Numbered from the stretch's first letter, positions 25,492-34,928 are shown. The stretch is 36,039 nucleotides of DNA from Rhodothermales bacterium (GCA_012267425.1 JAAXGO010000137.1:1-36039); one strand, 5' to 3'. Program-made: numbers and translations. Notes: generated by a model from the letters alone, not told the origin.

Positions 25492-27585
25492 TTACCGGAG
25501 ACTCAGTGTTATTTCGGTCGGAAGGGCAGCACCGGGCTCAGCCGATTGGCCGATCACGATGCCGTGCCCCTGTAGCCGTGTCCGTACGCCGTGCTCTGTA
25601 AGCCAGGCCACCGCGGAGCGCGCTCCGAGGCCAGTCAGATCAGGCATGCGGACTTCCGTCGTATCGGGAACACTATCCCAAAACAGCTGCACGGCGTTGC
25701 CCGGCTCGAGCGGAGTACCTGCAGCGGGAGACTGCGACACAACCGGATTAAGTGGCATGTCCTGCTCTTCAACCCGATACCCCGCTGCCTGGATGTAGCG
25801 AGAGGCTTCGATGGCCGGTATGCCGGCCACGTCCGGCACGGAATGCGGTGTCGCGTCCGGCAGCGAATTCTGCCGGGCCAGCTCTTCGGCGAGGTCGGGA
25901 AACGTGCCGATCCAGCGTTCGGCTATCTTGCGGAAGACTGGTGCGGACACCCTTCCTCCGAAGATGCTCAGCTTCGGTTCGTCCATCACGATGATCATTG
26001 CCACCTCCGGGTTCCTCGCGGGAAAGAATCCCACGAACGTTGCCCGGTACCCGCGCCCGTACCGGCCACCCTGCGCAATGCGGGCCGTCCCTGTCTTGCC
26101 GGCAGCTTCAAACCCTTCGATCCCGGCGCGTGTGGCGGTGCCCCGCCGTACAACGTCGGTAAATGCAGGCAATAGCAAGGCAGCCGTTTCCTCGTCGATA
26201 ACGCGCCGTACCGAATCGCGGCGGGCCCTGTCATCGGTTGCTTTCCACAGAATCTGCCCCGCGGCATCGCGGCGTTCTGCCACGATGTAGGGTTGCCTCA
26301 GAAGGCCGCCGTTTGCGAGCGCTGCGTAGGCCATCAGCAGCTGCAGCGGCGTCACGCTGATTTCGTAGCCGATGGCCATTGACGTTTTCGTCGTAGCGCT
26401 CCAGCGGTTGGTCTTTTTGAGCCGTCCGCGGGCTTCGCCGGGCAGGTCGATCCACGTTTTCTGGCCAAACCCAAAACTCCGTGCATATGTGTAGAGGTCG
26501 CCACCCTGGAGCTGCATCGCGGTCATAGCCATGCCCACGTTGCTACTGAGTGCGATGACATCATTAAACGGGATGATCCCATGTACGTGCGTGTCGTGCA
26601 TCGTCGTGCCGACGATCGTGATTGATCCCTGACCCGTGTCGACCTCATCGTGCATCGACACGCCGCCGATTTCGATTGCCACCGCTGCCCCGACGAGTTT
26701 GAATGTCGAGCCCGGCTCCATCTGGTCGGTCACGGAGGCGTTTCGTCTTGACGCCATCCGGTACTGTTGAGGACGGTTGGGATCATACGTTGGCACGTTG
26801 GCCATCGCCAGAATCGCGCCGGTTTCGGGGTTGACGGCAATCGCCATACCCCGGCGTGCCCGCGCTTCTTTGACACCCTTTGTCAGTTCTTCTTCGAGAA
26901 TTGTCTGACGAATGAGATCGAGCGTCAAAACGAGTGTCTGTCCGTCACGTGGCTCGACGACCGTGCCCGCTGCGTCCACGCGCCTGTACCCGCGGCGGTC
27001 ACGCAGCAGTGCGCGTCGTCCGGACACGCCTCGAAGCACGTCATCGTATTGCAGCTCGATACCTGCCGTCCCCCGACCGTCCATGTCGACGTGGCCCAGA
27101 ACGTGCGCCGCCGTAGTGCCGAAATTGTAGCGGCGGCGGAATCTCTGCTCTAGAATCACACCTGGCATGTCCCAGGAATCAACGCTGAGGCGTTCTGCAG
27201 TTGTTAGTGATGCTAGACGCACATACTTCGAGCCCTTCTTCTCGTTGACCCGTCTCCAATAGCTGCGCGCGCTCGAGTGTGTAAGAGAGGCAAGGCGTTC
27301 GAAGAATTCGGCACTCACCTCGTCAAAACCTGGAAACGTGGGATCTACCGCCAAGTCGTACCGAGGCACGTTGACCACAAGTGCGCGTCCGCTGCGATCG
27401 ACAATAGTGCCACGCTTGGCCGGCAATACTGACTCCGACCGCGCCTGCCGGAGGCCTTCAGCACGCAGCTCCTCGCCTTCCGCCAGGTGGACCCACACCA
27501 TTTGAACGGCCACCAGCAGCGGCACGACGGCGAGAAACGTCAGCACGACGTACATGCGACTTAATATTTGGTCTTTTACACCCAC
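25492..27585 (-). CDS. ftsI: Septal penicillin-binding protein (transpeptidase) FtsI with two PASTA domains
   Basis: A 697-aa class B PBP that cross-links septal peptidoglycan. The start is GTG at 27585, 12 bp after ftsL. A short cytoplasmic tail and one transmembrane helix (~11-33) precede the dimerisation domain (RGTIVDRSGRALV). The transpeptidase domain has the complete triad S293-T-F-K296, S347-S-N349 and K497-T-G-T. Two C-terminal PASTA repeats follow (~582-636, VPDVAGIPAIEASRYI; ~646-697, MPDLTGLGARSAVAWL). PASTA in an FtsI is normal for Bacteroidota and Gram-positives but not for Proteobacteria. Partner of FtsW. Confidence 0.97.
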   Translation of the reverse strand: MGVKDQILSRMYVVLTFLAVVPLLVAVQMVWVHLAEGEELRAEGLRQARSESVLPAKRGTIVDRSGRALVVNVPRYDLAVDPTFPGFDEVSAEFFERLASLTHSSARSYWRRVNEKKGSKYVRLASLTTAERLSVDSWDMPGVILEQRFRRRYNFGTTAAHVLGHVDMDGRGTAGIELQYDDVLRGVSGRRALLRDRRGYRRVDAAGTVVEPRDGQTLVLTLDLIRQTILEEELTKGVKEARARRGMAIAVNPETGAILAMANVPTYDPNRPQQYRMASRRNASVTDQMEPGSTFKLVGAAVAIEIGGVSMHDEVDTGQGSITIVGTTMHDTHVHGIIPFNDVIALSSNVGMAMTAMQLQGGDLYTYARSFGFGQKTWIDLPGEARGRLKKTNRWSATTKTSMAIGYEISVTPLQLLMAYAALANGGLLRQPYIVAERRDAAGQILWKATDDRARRDSVRRVIDEETAALLLPAFTDVVRRGTATRAGIEGFEAAGKTGTARIAQGGRYGRGYRATFVGFFPARNPEVAMIIVMDEPKLSIFGGRVSAPVFRKIAERWIGTFPDLAEELARQNSLPDATPHSVPDVAGIPAIEASRYIQAAGYRVEEQDMPLNPVVSQSPAAGTPLEPGNAVQLFWDSVPDTTEVRMPDLTGLGARSAVAWLTEHGVRTRLQGHGIVIGQSAEPGAALPTEITLSLR

Positions 27586-27597
27586 GTCGATGTCTGT

Positions 27598-27978
27598 CTA
27601 CTGGGCGGGAATCACAATCGGGGACCCATACGTGAAACCGTCCTCAAGGCCCAATTCGGCGGCCCGTCGGTAGATCACGGCAGGTCCTGTGGCCTGGTCG
27701 AGTGCACCCTTGAGTCTGTTGTGCTGCAGAGTGAGTTGCAGGTTATCCCGCCCCAATTGCTGCAGTTCGTCGATGAGATCCTGCGTGGCGTATACGTGCG
27801 CGATGTAGAGCGTAATGATGCTCGCCACAAGGAACAGGACGGAGGCAAACCGAGTCGTCGAGATCTTCGTCACGACGACCGTTGAGCGCGGGTTAGCGGG
27901 CTCTTCGAAAACTTGAAGCTCGCGCAACTCTCCAATTGCACGGAGAGCTCGTCGGCTGTATGTATGTGTCGTTAGCAT
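27598..27978 (-). CDS. ftsL: Cell division protein FtsL-like
   Basis: A 126-aa bitopic protein. The start is set at ATG 27978, overlapping the rsmH stop by 7 bp; the frame is open further back only as an rsmH shadow. A cytoplasmic tail of ~40 residues leads to one transmembrane helix (~44-63, FASVLFLVASIITLYIAHVY). A heptad-like coiled coil follows (LIDELQQLGRDNLQLTLQHNRLKGAL), then ERAAELGLE-type sequence (YRRAAELGLED). Sequence conservation of FtsL is weak; size, topology and position between rsmH and ftsI carry the call. Confidence 0.9.
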   Translation of the reverse strand: MLTTHTYSRRALRAIGELRELQVFEEPANPRSTVVVTKISTTRFASVLFLVASIITLYIAHVYATQDLIDELQQLGRDNLQLTLQHNRLKGALDQATGPAVIYRRAAELGLEDGFTYGSPIVIPAQ

Positions 27979-28934
27979 GCCGTTGCAGTCGCTGTCGTGG
28001 AAGTACGTTCGGCCACTCGAAGACGTGCACTGCGGGCGCGCGGATTGGCCACGATCTCCCGATCGTCGGGAGTAATTGGCCTGCGTGTCATGGCTCGCCA
28101 CGGCGAAATTGGCGTGCCGAACACATCGCGCACGGGTTCACCACGCACATTGCCGTATCGAAACGTGCGCTTAACGCGGCGATCTTCCAACGAATGATAG
28201 CTGATGACCGCCATCCGTCCGCCGCGTTCGAGAATGTGTTCAGCAGCCAGAAGTGCTTTTTCCAGGTTGCGCAGTTCGTCGTTGACGGCGATGCGTACTG
28301 CTTGGAAAACGCGAGACAGTGTCTTCGCCTCGCGTCGTATGTTGACCGCTGCGCGGACGATTCGGGCCAACTGCCCAGTTGAATTCACGGGACGTGCTGC
28401 TACGACCTTGCGCGCAATTCGCGCTGCACGCGGCTCTTCTCCGTATTCACGTAGCAGCTGTCGAAGCTCTCTTTCCGACCACCGGTTGATGATGTCAGCA
28501 GCATCGAGATCCTCGTCACTGCTCATGCGCATGTCAAGAGGCGCATCGATGCGATAACTGAATCCGCGGCGCGAGGTGTCAATCTGGTGCGACGACACAC
28601 CGAGATCCAGAAGCAGACCCCGGACACCTGTAATGCCCTCGTTCGCCAAGAGCGCTTCCAGTTCAGCGAAATTGCCGTGGATCGTGCGCAATTGCCCGCT
28701 TGACACACGTGTCGAGAGGCGGCGCCTCGTTGCATCTATCGCCTCCCTATCCCTGTCAACGCCAACAACCGTCGCTCCCGCATCCAGAAGCGCGGCGGTG
28801 TGTCCACCACCACCAAGCGTCCCATCGACGTACGGTCCGCCCAGCGACGTCACTAGTGCCTCCACAACAGCATGACAAAGAACGGGTACGTGAAACGAAC
28901 CGGCGTAGTCCGCCGCTGGCTCGCGTGGTGCCAT
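27972..28934 (-). CDS. rsmH: 16S rRNA (cytosine-1402-N4)-methyltransferase RsmH
   Basis: A 320-aa SAM-dependent methyltransferase (MraW) acting on 16S rRNA C1402. The N-terminal HVPVLCHAVVEAL leads to the SAM loop VDGTLGGGGHTAALL (36-50). LLLDLGVSSHQID, GFSYRIDAPLDMRM and the late ISYHSLEDRRVKRTF block are all family hallmarks. Its ATG overlaps the mraZ stop by one base (TGATG), and its end overlaps ftsL, so the three genes are coupled. Confidence 0.98.
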   Translation of the reverse strand: MAPREPAADYAGSFHVPVLCHAVVEALVTSLGGPYVDGTLGGGGHTAALLDAGATVVGVDRDREAIDATRRRLSTRVSSGQLRTIHGNFAELEALLANEGITGVRGLLLDLGVSSHQIDTSRRGFSYRIDAPLDMRMSSDEDLDAADIINRWSERELRQLLREYGEEPRAARIARKVVAARPVNSTGQLARIVRAAVNIRREAKTLSRVFQAVRIAVNDELRNLEKALLAAEHILERGGRMAVISYHSLEDRRVKRTFRYGNVRGEPVRDVFGTPISPWRAMTRRPITPDDREIVANPRARSARLRVAERTSTTATATAC

Positions 28935-29377
28935 CAGGCACTCATCGCTCGCTGTGCGAGCGTTTCAAAATCTTCGGTTTGTGCTTCGAGGTAAGCCTGG
29001 AACGTGTGCTGATTCCAGATTTCGACCTTATCGAGACTGCCCAGAATGAGGGCATGCTGCCTGATGCCTGCGTACTGGGCAAGCGATTTCGGCAGCGTCA
29101 CGCGACCTTGGGTATCGAGCGTCGCTTCCTCCGCCCACATCATGATCAGCCGTGTGAACGCGCGTGCATGGTGGTCATACGGGCTCAGCGCCGCTATTTT
29201 GCTTTCCATGGCGGACCAGCGATCCAGCGGATAGAGATAAATGCACTGCTCAAATCCGCGGGTAATCGTGAACGTGCTCATAGCCTCCGGGTTAAGCGCA
29301 CTGCGCATCTTGGCAGGAATCGCAACCCGAGACTTCGAGTCCACCTTGTACAGCGCTTGTCCCTTGAATCCCGGCAC
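28934..29377 (-). CDS. mraZ: Transcriptional regulator MraZ
   Basis: A 147-aa protein with two SpoVT/AbrB-like halves, each with the DxxxR motif: DSKSRVAIP (~13-21) and DTQGRVTLP (~88-96). In other bacteria MraZ forms ring-like oligomers that bind TGGGN direct repeats upstream of its own gene and control the dcw operon. Such repeats are found here 30-44 bp upstream (separate entry). The start is GTG at 29377. It is the first gene of the division cluster. Confidence 0.97.
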   Translation of the reverse strand: MPGFKGQALYKVDSKSRVAIPAKMRSALNPEAMSTFTITRGFEQCIYLYPLDRWSAMESKIAALSPYDHHARAFTRLIMMWAEEATLDTQGRVTLPKSLAQYAGIRQHALILGSLDKVEIWNQHTFQAYLEAQTEDFETLAQRAMSA

Positions 29378-29406
29378 GTTATTGTCTCACTTCGTATGGG
29401 CAAATT

Positions 29407-29421
29407 CCCCACTTTTCCCCA
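29407..29421 (-). promoter_or_regulatory. MraZ-binding box: two TGGGG direct repeats
   Basis: On the minus strand TGGGG (29421-29417), 5 bp (AAAAG), TGGGG (29411-29407). The 10-bp periodicity equals one helical turn and matches the known MraZ operator pattern (TGGGN with 5-bp spacers). Only two clear repeats are present; the third register reads GCCCA. It lies downstream of the proposed mraZ promoter, a position suited to autorepression. Confidence 0.8.
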
Positions 29422-29431
29422 CTGGAAAAAC

Positions 29432-29459
29432 AATCTACGGCAGGCATGCCCTAGTTCAA
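29432..29459 (-). promoter_or_regulatory. Possible mraZ (dcw cluster) promoter
   Basis: On the minus strand TTGAAC (29459-29454) and TAGATT (29437-29432) are 16 bp apart. A start site near 29425 would fall right at the MraZ box, as in other dcw clusters. Sequence resemblance only. Confidence 0.35.
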
Positions 29460-29495
29460 GTACTGATTTCCTCGGCAGAACACTGTTTTGACGAT

Positions 29496-29540
29496 TCTAA
29501 TAAATGTTTAATACATGTATACATATTTATTTGTTTGAAA
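29496..29540. promoter_or_regulatory. AT-rich core with overlapping palindromes between lexA and mraZ
   Basis: The 230-bp divergent region between mraZ and lexA contains an AT-rich tract that stands out from the GC-rich surroundings. Within it lie two overlapping perfect 10-bp palindromes, ATACATGTAT (29511-29520) and ATGTATACAT (29515-29524). They are candidates for a dimeric repressor operator, perhaps LexA itself. No Gram-positive (GAAC-N4-GTTC) or E. coli (CTGT-N8-ACAG) SOS box is seen. Confidence 0.4.
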
Positions 29541-29607
29541 CGACGGCATAGGGTGTAAGTATATTCACCTGCAGCGATGATCGGTTTTCACCACGCGCCC
29601 CCACACC

Positions 29608-30249
29608 ATGCGAACACCGCTGACGGAGCGTCAGAATGATGCATTCGAGTACATCCGGCGCTGTATCAGGGATCGGCGCACGCCGCCGACGATTCAGGAG
29701 ATGGGAACCGAACTTGGGGTCCGCAGCCCGAATGCTGTAGTAAAGCTGCTCAAGGCACTCGAAAGGAAGGGCTACATCGAGCGCGAACCGCGGAGGGCAC
29801 GTGGCCTCCGTATCGTCGACACCGAGGATCCGTTCTCGCTGGACGACGGCCCGCCTACGCTGCCATTGGTAGGCCGGATCAGCAGCCGTGACCCGGCGTC
29901 AGTGCGTATGAGGCCGGTGGCCTATTTCAGCATTGATCCATTCTTCTTGCGGCCCGGCTCCTCCGACCGGAGCCTCATCGGGCGCAGTGCAGACGACGGA
30001 ATGATCCAGGAAGGAATCCGCAAGGGTGACTTTGTCGTGGTCGAGGAGCAATCCTGGAAGCGGCTGCCTCAGGGCCAACTAGCGGCCTGTCTCGTCGGCG
30101 AGGAACTGCGGGTTCGCCGCCTGTACCGGCAGCGTCAGATGCTTCGTCTTCGCGCGTCGAACCGTACATATTCCGAAGAAGTGTTTTCGGTTCGTGATCC
30201 CGGCTACTTCGTGGTCGGTCCGGTAATCAGTTTATTGCGCCGCTTCTAA
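29608..30249 (+). CDS. lexA: LexA-family repressor lacking all self-cleavage residues
   Basis: A 213-aa protein aligning along its whole length with LexA. The N-terminal winged helix is intact (LTERQNDAFEYI; TPPTIQEMGTELGVRSPNAV; LERKGYIERE, 6-60). The C-terminal S24-type domain begins LPLVGR and ends GPVISLLRRF as in true LexA, but the self-cleavage apparatus is gone. The Ala-Gly cleavage site (VAAGEP in E. coli) reads ISSRDP (91-96). The catalytic Ser of the GDSM-type motif reads Gly131 in ADDGM. The catalytic Lys of VKRL is Arg170 in VRRL. So it should bind DNA but not respond to RecA by self-cleavage. It is divergent from mraZ and converges on pyrG with an 8-bp gap. Dimerisation regions look kept. 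Whether it still controls SOS genes is unknown. Confidence 0.93.
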   Translation: MRTPLTERQNDAFEYIRRCIRDRRTPPTIQEMGTELGVRSPNAVVKLLKALERKGYIEREPRRARGLRIVDTEDPFSLDDGPPTLPLVGRISSRDPASVRMRPVAYFSIDPFFLRPGSSDRSLIGRSADDGMIQEGIRKGDFVVVEEQSWKRLPQGQLAACLVGEELRVRRLYRQRQMLRLRASNRTYSEEVFSVRDPGYFVVGPVISLLRRF

Positions 30250-30257
30250 GAGCTGAC

Positions 30258-31928
<1,671 letters not shown>

Positions 31929-31938
31929 TTAAATAGAG

Positions 31939-31962
31939 AGCGGGCGTCCAGAAGCGCCCGCT
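31939..31962 (-). terminator. Hairpin between the glycosyltransferase unit and pyrG
   Basis: AGCGGGCG (31939-31946), 8-nt loop, CGCCCGCT (31955-31962). On the minus strand the stem is followed by CTCTATTTAATT, T-rich but interrupted. It lies 33 bp after the methyltransferase stop and 26 bp before the pyrG start. It is most simply a terminator of the gyrB-GT2-GT4-methyltransferase unit; attenuation control of pyrG is an alternative. Confidence 0.6.
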
Positions 31963-31995
31963 AAAAATTACGGACCGTCGCTGTATGCGACAAGG

Positions 31996-32811
31996 TTACC
32001 TGGGCTTTCGCGCCACAACGAAGAGTCCGGTACCCTCCAGGTTATTCGCACGCACATCCATCGCGTTGAGCACCAACCCCGCGGGTAGTGCCAGCGCCCA
32101 GTACGGCAACAGCAGCGGGAACCACGCCCAGGAGTTGTTAAGTGCAGCGATGGGGAACCCTATCAGGATCCTCCATGCCACTGACCCCCAGCGCCCGTAT
32201 GTGTACGAGGTGCTCGTAATCTCAAGTCCTGCATCTCGCAGCTTCTCTTCCAATTCGGGCAAGCCATACCCTGTGCGTACGTGCTCGTCGATGAAGCTGA
32301 CGTCGGCGGCGTGTCGCGCATCCGAGCCGCCCAGATTCGACGGTGTGCTAATGAGGATGACTCCACCCGGACGTGCAACGCGTGCAAAATGCCGCAAGAC
32401 GGCACTGTCGTCTTCGATGTGCTCGAGAACGTCCACAGACAAGATACAGTCGAATGGTCCGTCTGCGCGGAGATCCGTCAGATCTTCGCGCTCGAAGCGG
32501 ACGCGGCGCCCGCATTCGGCGTGGGTGAAAAACGCACGGGCGTGCTCCAGATAATCTTCCTTTATGTCAACCGCCAGCACGTGCGCCGACGGAAAACTGC
32601 GCACTATGAACCAGGTAAACTGCCCGAAGCCGGTTCCCGCGTCTAGTACCTCCACGTGCCCGTTCATCCTTCCGACAGCAGATCGCAACGCGCGCCGGAC
32701 ATACCAGGACCGAAGAAAAATCAGGTGCAACAGTACGAAAAACACACGCTGAAGGACCGGACGCCCGCGCACGAACGCACTCATACGGTCCTTGATGGGA
32801 TCGTAGCGCAT
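31996..32811 (-). CDS. Class I SAM-dependent methyltransferase with C-terminal hydrophobic segment
   Basis: 271 aa. SAM motif I is VEVLDAGTGFGQFTW (53-67), an acidic residue ends the next strand (LAVDIKEDY), and DCILSVDVLEHIEDD with RPGGVILISTPS complete the Methyltransf_11/25 pattern. The N-terminal ~45 residues contain a hydrophobic helix (VFFVLLHLIFL). The C-terminal ~60 contain another (WFPLLLPYWALALPAGLVL), suggesting membrane association. The substrate is unknown; it starts 2 bp after a GT4 gene, so a lipid-linked sugar or surface glycan is a fair guess. It is the last gene of its unit. Confidence 0.88.
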   Translation of the reverse strand: MRYDPIKDRMSAFVRGRPVLQRVFFVLLHLIFLRSWYVRRALRSAVGRMNGHVEVLDAGTGFGQFTWFIVRSFPSAHVLAVDIKEDYLEHARAFFTHAECGRRVRFEREDLTDLRADGPFDCILSVDVLEHIEDDSAVLRHFARVARPGGVILISTPSNLGGSDARHAADVSFIDEHVRTGYGLPELEEKLRDAGLEITSTSYTYGRWGSVAWRILIGFPIAALNNSWAWFPLLLPYWALALPAGLVLNAMDVRANNLEGTGLFVVARKPR

Positions 32812-32813
32812 AC

Positions 32814-33950
32814 TTACTCGTCGTCCGGTTCTCCGACCGATTCTACAGCATCGCAGAGCCGCTCCCAGCCGTACTTGTGTTTTTCCCGACGTACGCCATC
32901 GGTGAGCCGCTCCGCCATGCCCTCCATGAAGTACCTCACGACGGCATCTGCCAGTGCGTGCGGATCGTCCGGTCTTACGACGAGTCCCGCTTTTTCGTGG
33001 GGCACGACTTCGGCCAGGCCGCCAACGTCAGTTACGATGACCGGCGTGTCGTAGTTGAAGGCGATCTGCGCGACGCCGCTTTGTGTGGCCGACAGATAGG
33101 GCTGCACGACGACGTCAGCGGCCGAGAAATACGCTGCCACCTTGAACGACGGTACGTAATTGTCCCGAACGATGACATAGTCGGAGATGCCGAGGCGGTT
33201 TATTAACGCACGGTACGGTGCCGGGGCGTCGTAGAATTCTCCGGCGATGACCAGACGCAGTTTCGGGATGGCACGCAGAAGGCCCGGCATGCTCTCCAGC
33301 AAGACGCGCAACCCTTTGTATTTCCGGACGAAACCGAAAAAGAGCATCAGCTTCGCGTCGGCAGGTAGGTTGAGGCGCTCACGCGCTTCGGCGCGACCGA
33401 CACCTTGACCGAAATGGTCGTAGATGCCGTGCCTCACACGCCGAATGTCTGCCTTGATTCCAAGGGAACGTACTTCGCTGCCAACGGCTTCTGACATGAC
33501 CACGACTCTGTTCGCCTTCCCGAGAAGGTGGCGGGTCAGATAGCGGTCACCCAAGCGTTTTTCGTGCCCGTCCACGTTGTGAGCGACGCAGACGATGGAG
33601 GCTCCCGCCTGACGCGCCCGACTGGCGACAGAAGCAAAGGATGGGCAGAAAAATGGCATCCAATGCTGAAATACGACGGTGTCCGGCGACGAACGGGCCA
33701 CGTATCGTCCGGTCTTTGACCACGTAAACGGATTGGCCGTGTCCAACAGTCGTGTGGCAGGCTCTTGGTCTTCCTCTTCGAGCTGCGTTTTTCCCGGGAA
33801 AAGAAGCTTCGGATACTGCCGCGTGAATGTGACAGCCTCGACGTCGTGGCCTCGCTTTTTCAGACCGTGGAACAGCTGCTTCGAGAAGTCTGCGATCCCT
33901 CCCCTGTACGGCGAAAACGGACCGACCAAGACAAATTTCTTGTGGTCCAT
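32814..33950 (-). CDS. Glycosyltransferase family 4 protein
   Basis: A 378-aa GT-B enzyme. The N-terminal acceptor domain opens with LVGPFSPYRGGIADFSKQL, typical of GT4. The hinge LMLFFGFVRKYKGLRVLLE and the C-terminal donor site PYLSATQSGVAQIAF...TPVIVTDVGGLAEVV follow. The usual E-x7-E motif is replaced by the SATQSGVAQIA variant, which I recall from a Bacteroidota subgroup. It probably transfers a sugar to a lipid-linked glycan at the cytoplasmic face of the membrane; donor and acceptor cannot be read from the sequence. It lies between a GT2 gene (3-bp gap) and a methyltransferase (2-bp gap), clearly one unit. Confidence 0.9.
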   Translation of the reverse strand: MDHKKFVLVGPFSPYRGGIADFSKQLFHGLKKRGHDVEAVTFTRQYPKLLFPGKTQLEEEDQEPATRLLDTANPFTWSKTGRYVARSSPDTVVFQHWMPFFCPSFASVASRARQAGASIVCVAHNVDGHEKRLGDRYLTRHLLGKANRVVVMSEAVGSEVRSLGIKADIRRVRHGIYDHFGQGVGRAEARERLNLPADAKLMLFFGFVRKYKGLRVLLESMPGLLRAIPKLRLVIAGEFYDAPAPYRALINRLGISDYVIVRDNYVPSFKVAAYFSAADVVVQPYLSATQSGVAQIAFNYDTPVIVTDVGGLAEVVPHEKAGLVVRPDDPHALADAVVRYFMEGMAERLTDGVRREKHKYGWERLCDAVESVGEPDDE

Positions 33951-33953
33951 GCT

Positions 33954-34919
33954 TCAATCAGGCTCTGCGTGTCCAGCAGCGGAATTCAGTATTCGGGTGA
34001 TCTCATATGGGGGCGATTGCTCCATCCGCCGACGAAGCAGAGTTTCGGTAAGAAACCCGGTGCAGAATGTCTGTACTCCGACGATGATCAACAGTACACC
34101 CATAAGCAGTAGCGGACGATCACCGATGGGATTGCCGTATACGATCTTGTCGATCGACAGCCATAGGCTGATCGCAAATCCGCCTAGGAATGACACGGTG
34201 CCGAGAGTGCCGAAAAAGTGCATGGGACGGGCAGCGAACCGGGTTTGAAACACCACCAAAATCAGATCCAGGAAGCCGCGCAAATAGCGCTCGATACCGA
34301 ATTTTGTACGCCCGAAGCGGCGATGTCTATGCACGACGATTCTTTCTCCGATACGTTCGTAGCCCTCCCACTTGGCCAAAAGCGGTATATAGCGGTGCAT
34401 TTCTCCGTAGACGCGGACGCTTCGGACCACTTCTCTCCTGTAGGCCTTGAGCCCGCAGTTGAAATCGTGCAACCGAATTCCGGAAACGAGTCGTGTAACA
34501 CGGTTAAACAGCCGGCTAGGGATCGTCTTGCTGAGCGGATCGCGTCGCACTTTTTTCCAACCGCTCACCAAGTCGAATCCCTCGTCGATCATGGCCACGA
34601 GGGCGGGGATTTCGGCAGGGTTGTCCTGCAGATCGGCATCCATCGTAACCACGCAGCGCCCCTCCGCTTCGCTGAAACCGGCCGCCAGCGCGGCGCTTTT
34701 GCCATAGTTGCGTCGTAGTCGAATTCCTTTGAAACGTGCGTCGCCGGTGTGGAGGGCTCCTATGACGTTCCAGGAGTCGTCCCTGGATCCGTCGTCGATC
34801 AGCCAGACATCGAATACAAGCCCTGCATCCGTGCATGCCGCACGAATTTCATCGGCGAGTACGGAAAGAGATTCGGCCTCCTCGTAGACAGGCACCACGA
34901 CACTCACATCCGGCAGCAT
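33954..34919 (-). CDS. GT2 glycosyltransferase, polyisoprenyl-phosphate sugar transferase type (DPM/GtrB-like)
   Basis: 321 aa. A cytoplasmic GT-A domain with SVVVPVYEEAESL, WLIDDGSRDDSW and the metal-binding DAD in VVTMDADLQDNP (94-96) is followed by FNCGLKAYRREV. Two C-terminal transmembrane helices (~234-258 and ~268-292) place it in the dolichyl/undecaprenyl-phosphate mannose or glucose synthase group, which loads a sugar onto a lipid carrier. Its Shine-Dalgarno AAGGAG (34925-34930) overlaps the gyrB stop codon, so it is read with gyrB. It is followed after 3 bp by the GT4 gene. Confidence 0.92.
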   Translation of the reverse strand: MLPDVSVVVPVYEEAESLSVLADEIRAACTDAGLVFDVWLIDDGSRDDSWNVIGALHTGDARFKGIRLRRNYGKSAALAAGFSEAEGRCVVTMDADLQDNPAEIPALVAMIDEGFDLVSGWKKVRRDPLSKTIPSRLFNRVTRLVSGIRLHDFNCGLKAYRREVVRSVRVYGEMHRYIPLLAKWEGYERIGERIVVHRHRRFGRTKFGIERYLRGFLDLILVVFQTRFAARPMHFFGTLGTVSFLGGFAISLWLSIDKIVYGNPIGDRPLLLMGVLLIIVGVQTFCTGFLTETLLRRRMEQSPPYEITRILNSAAGHAEPD

Positions 34920-34928
34920 GGGTGCTCC

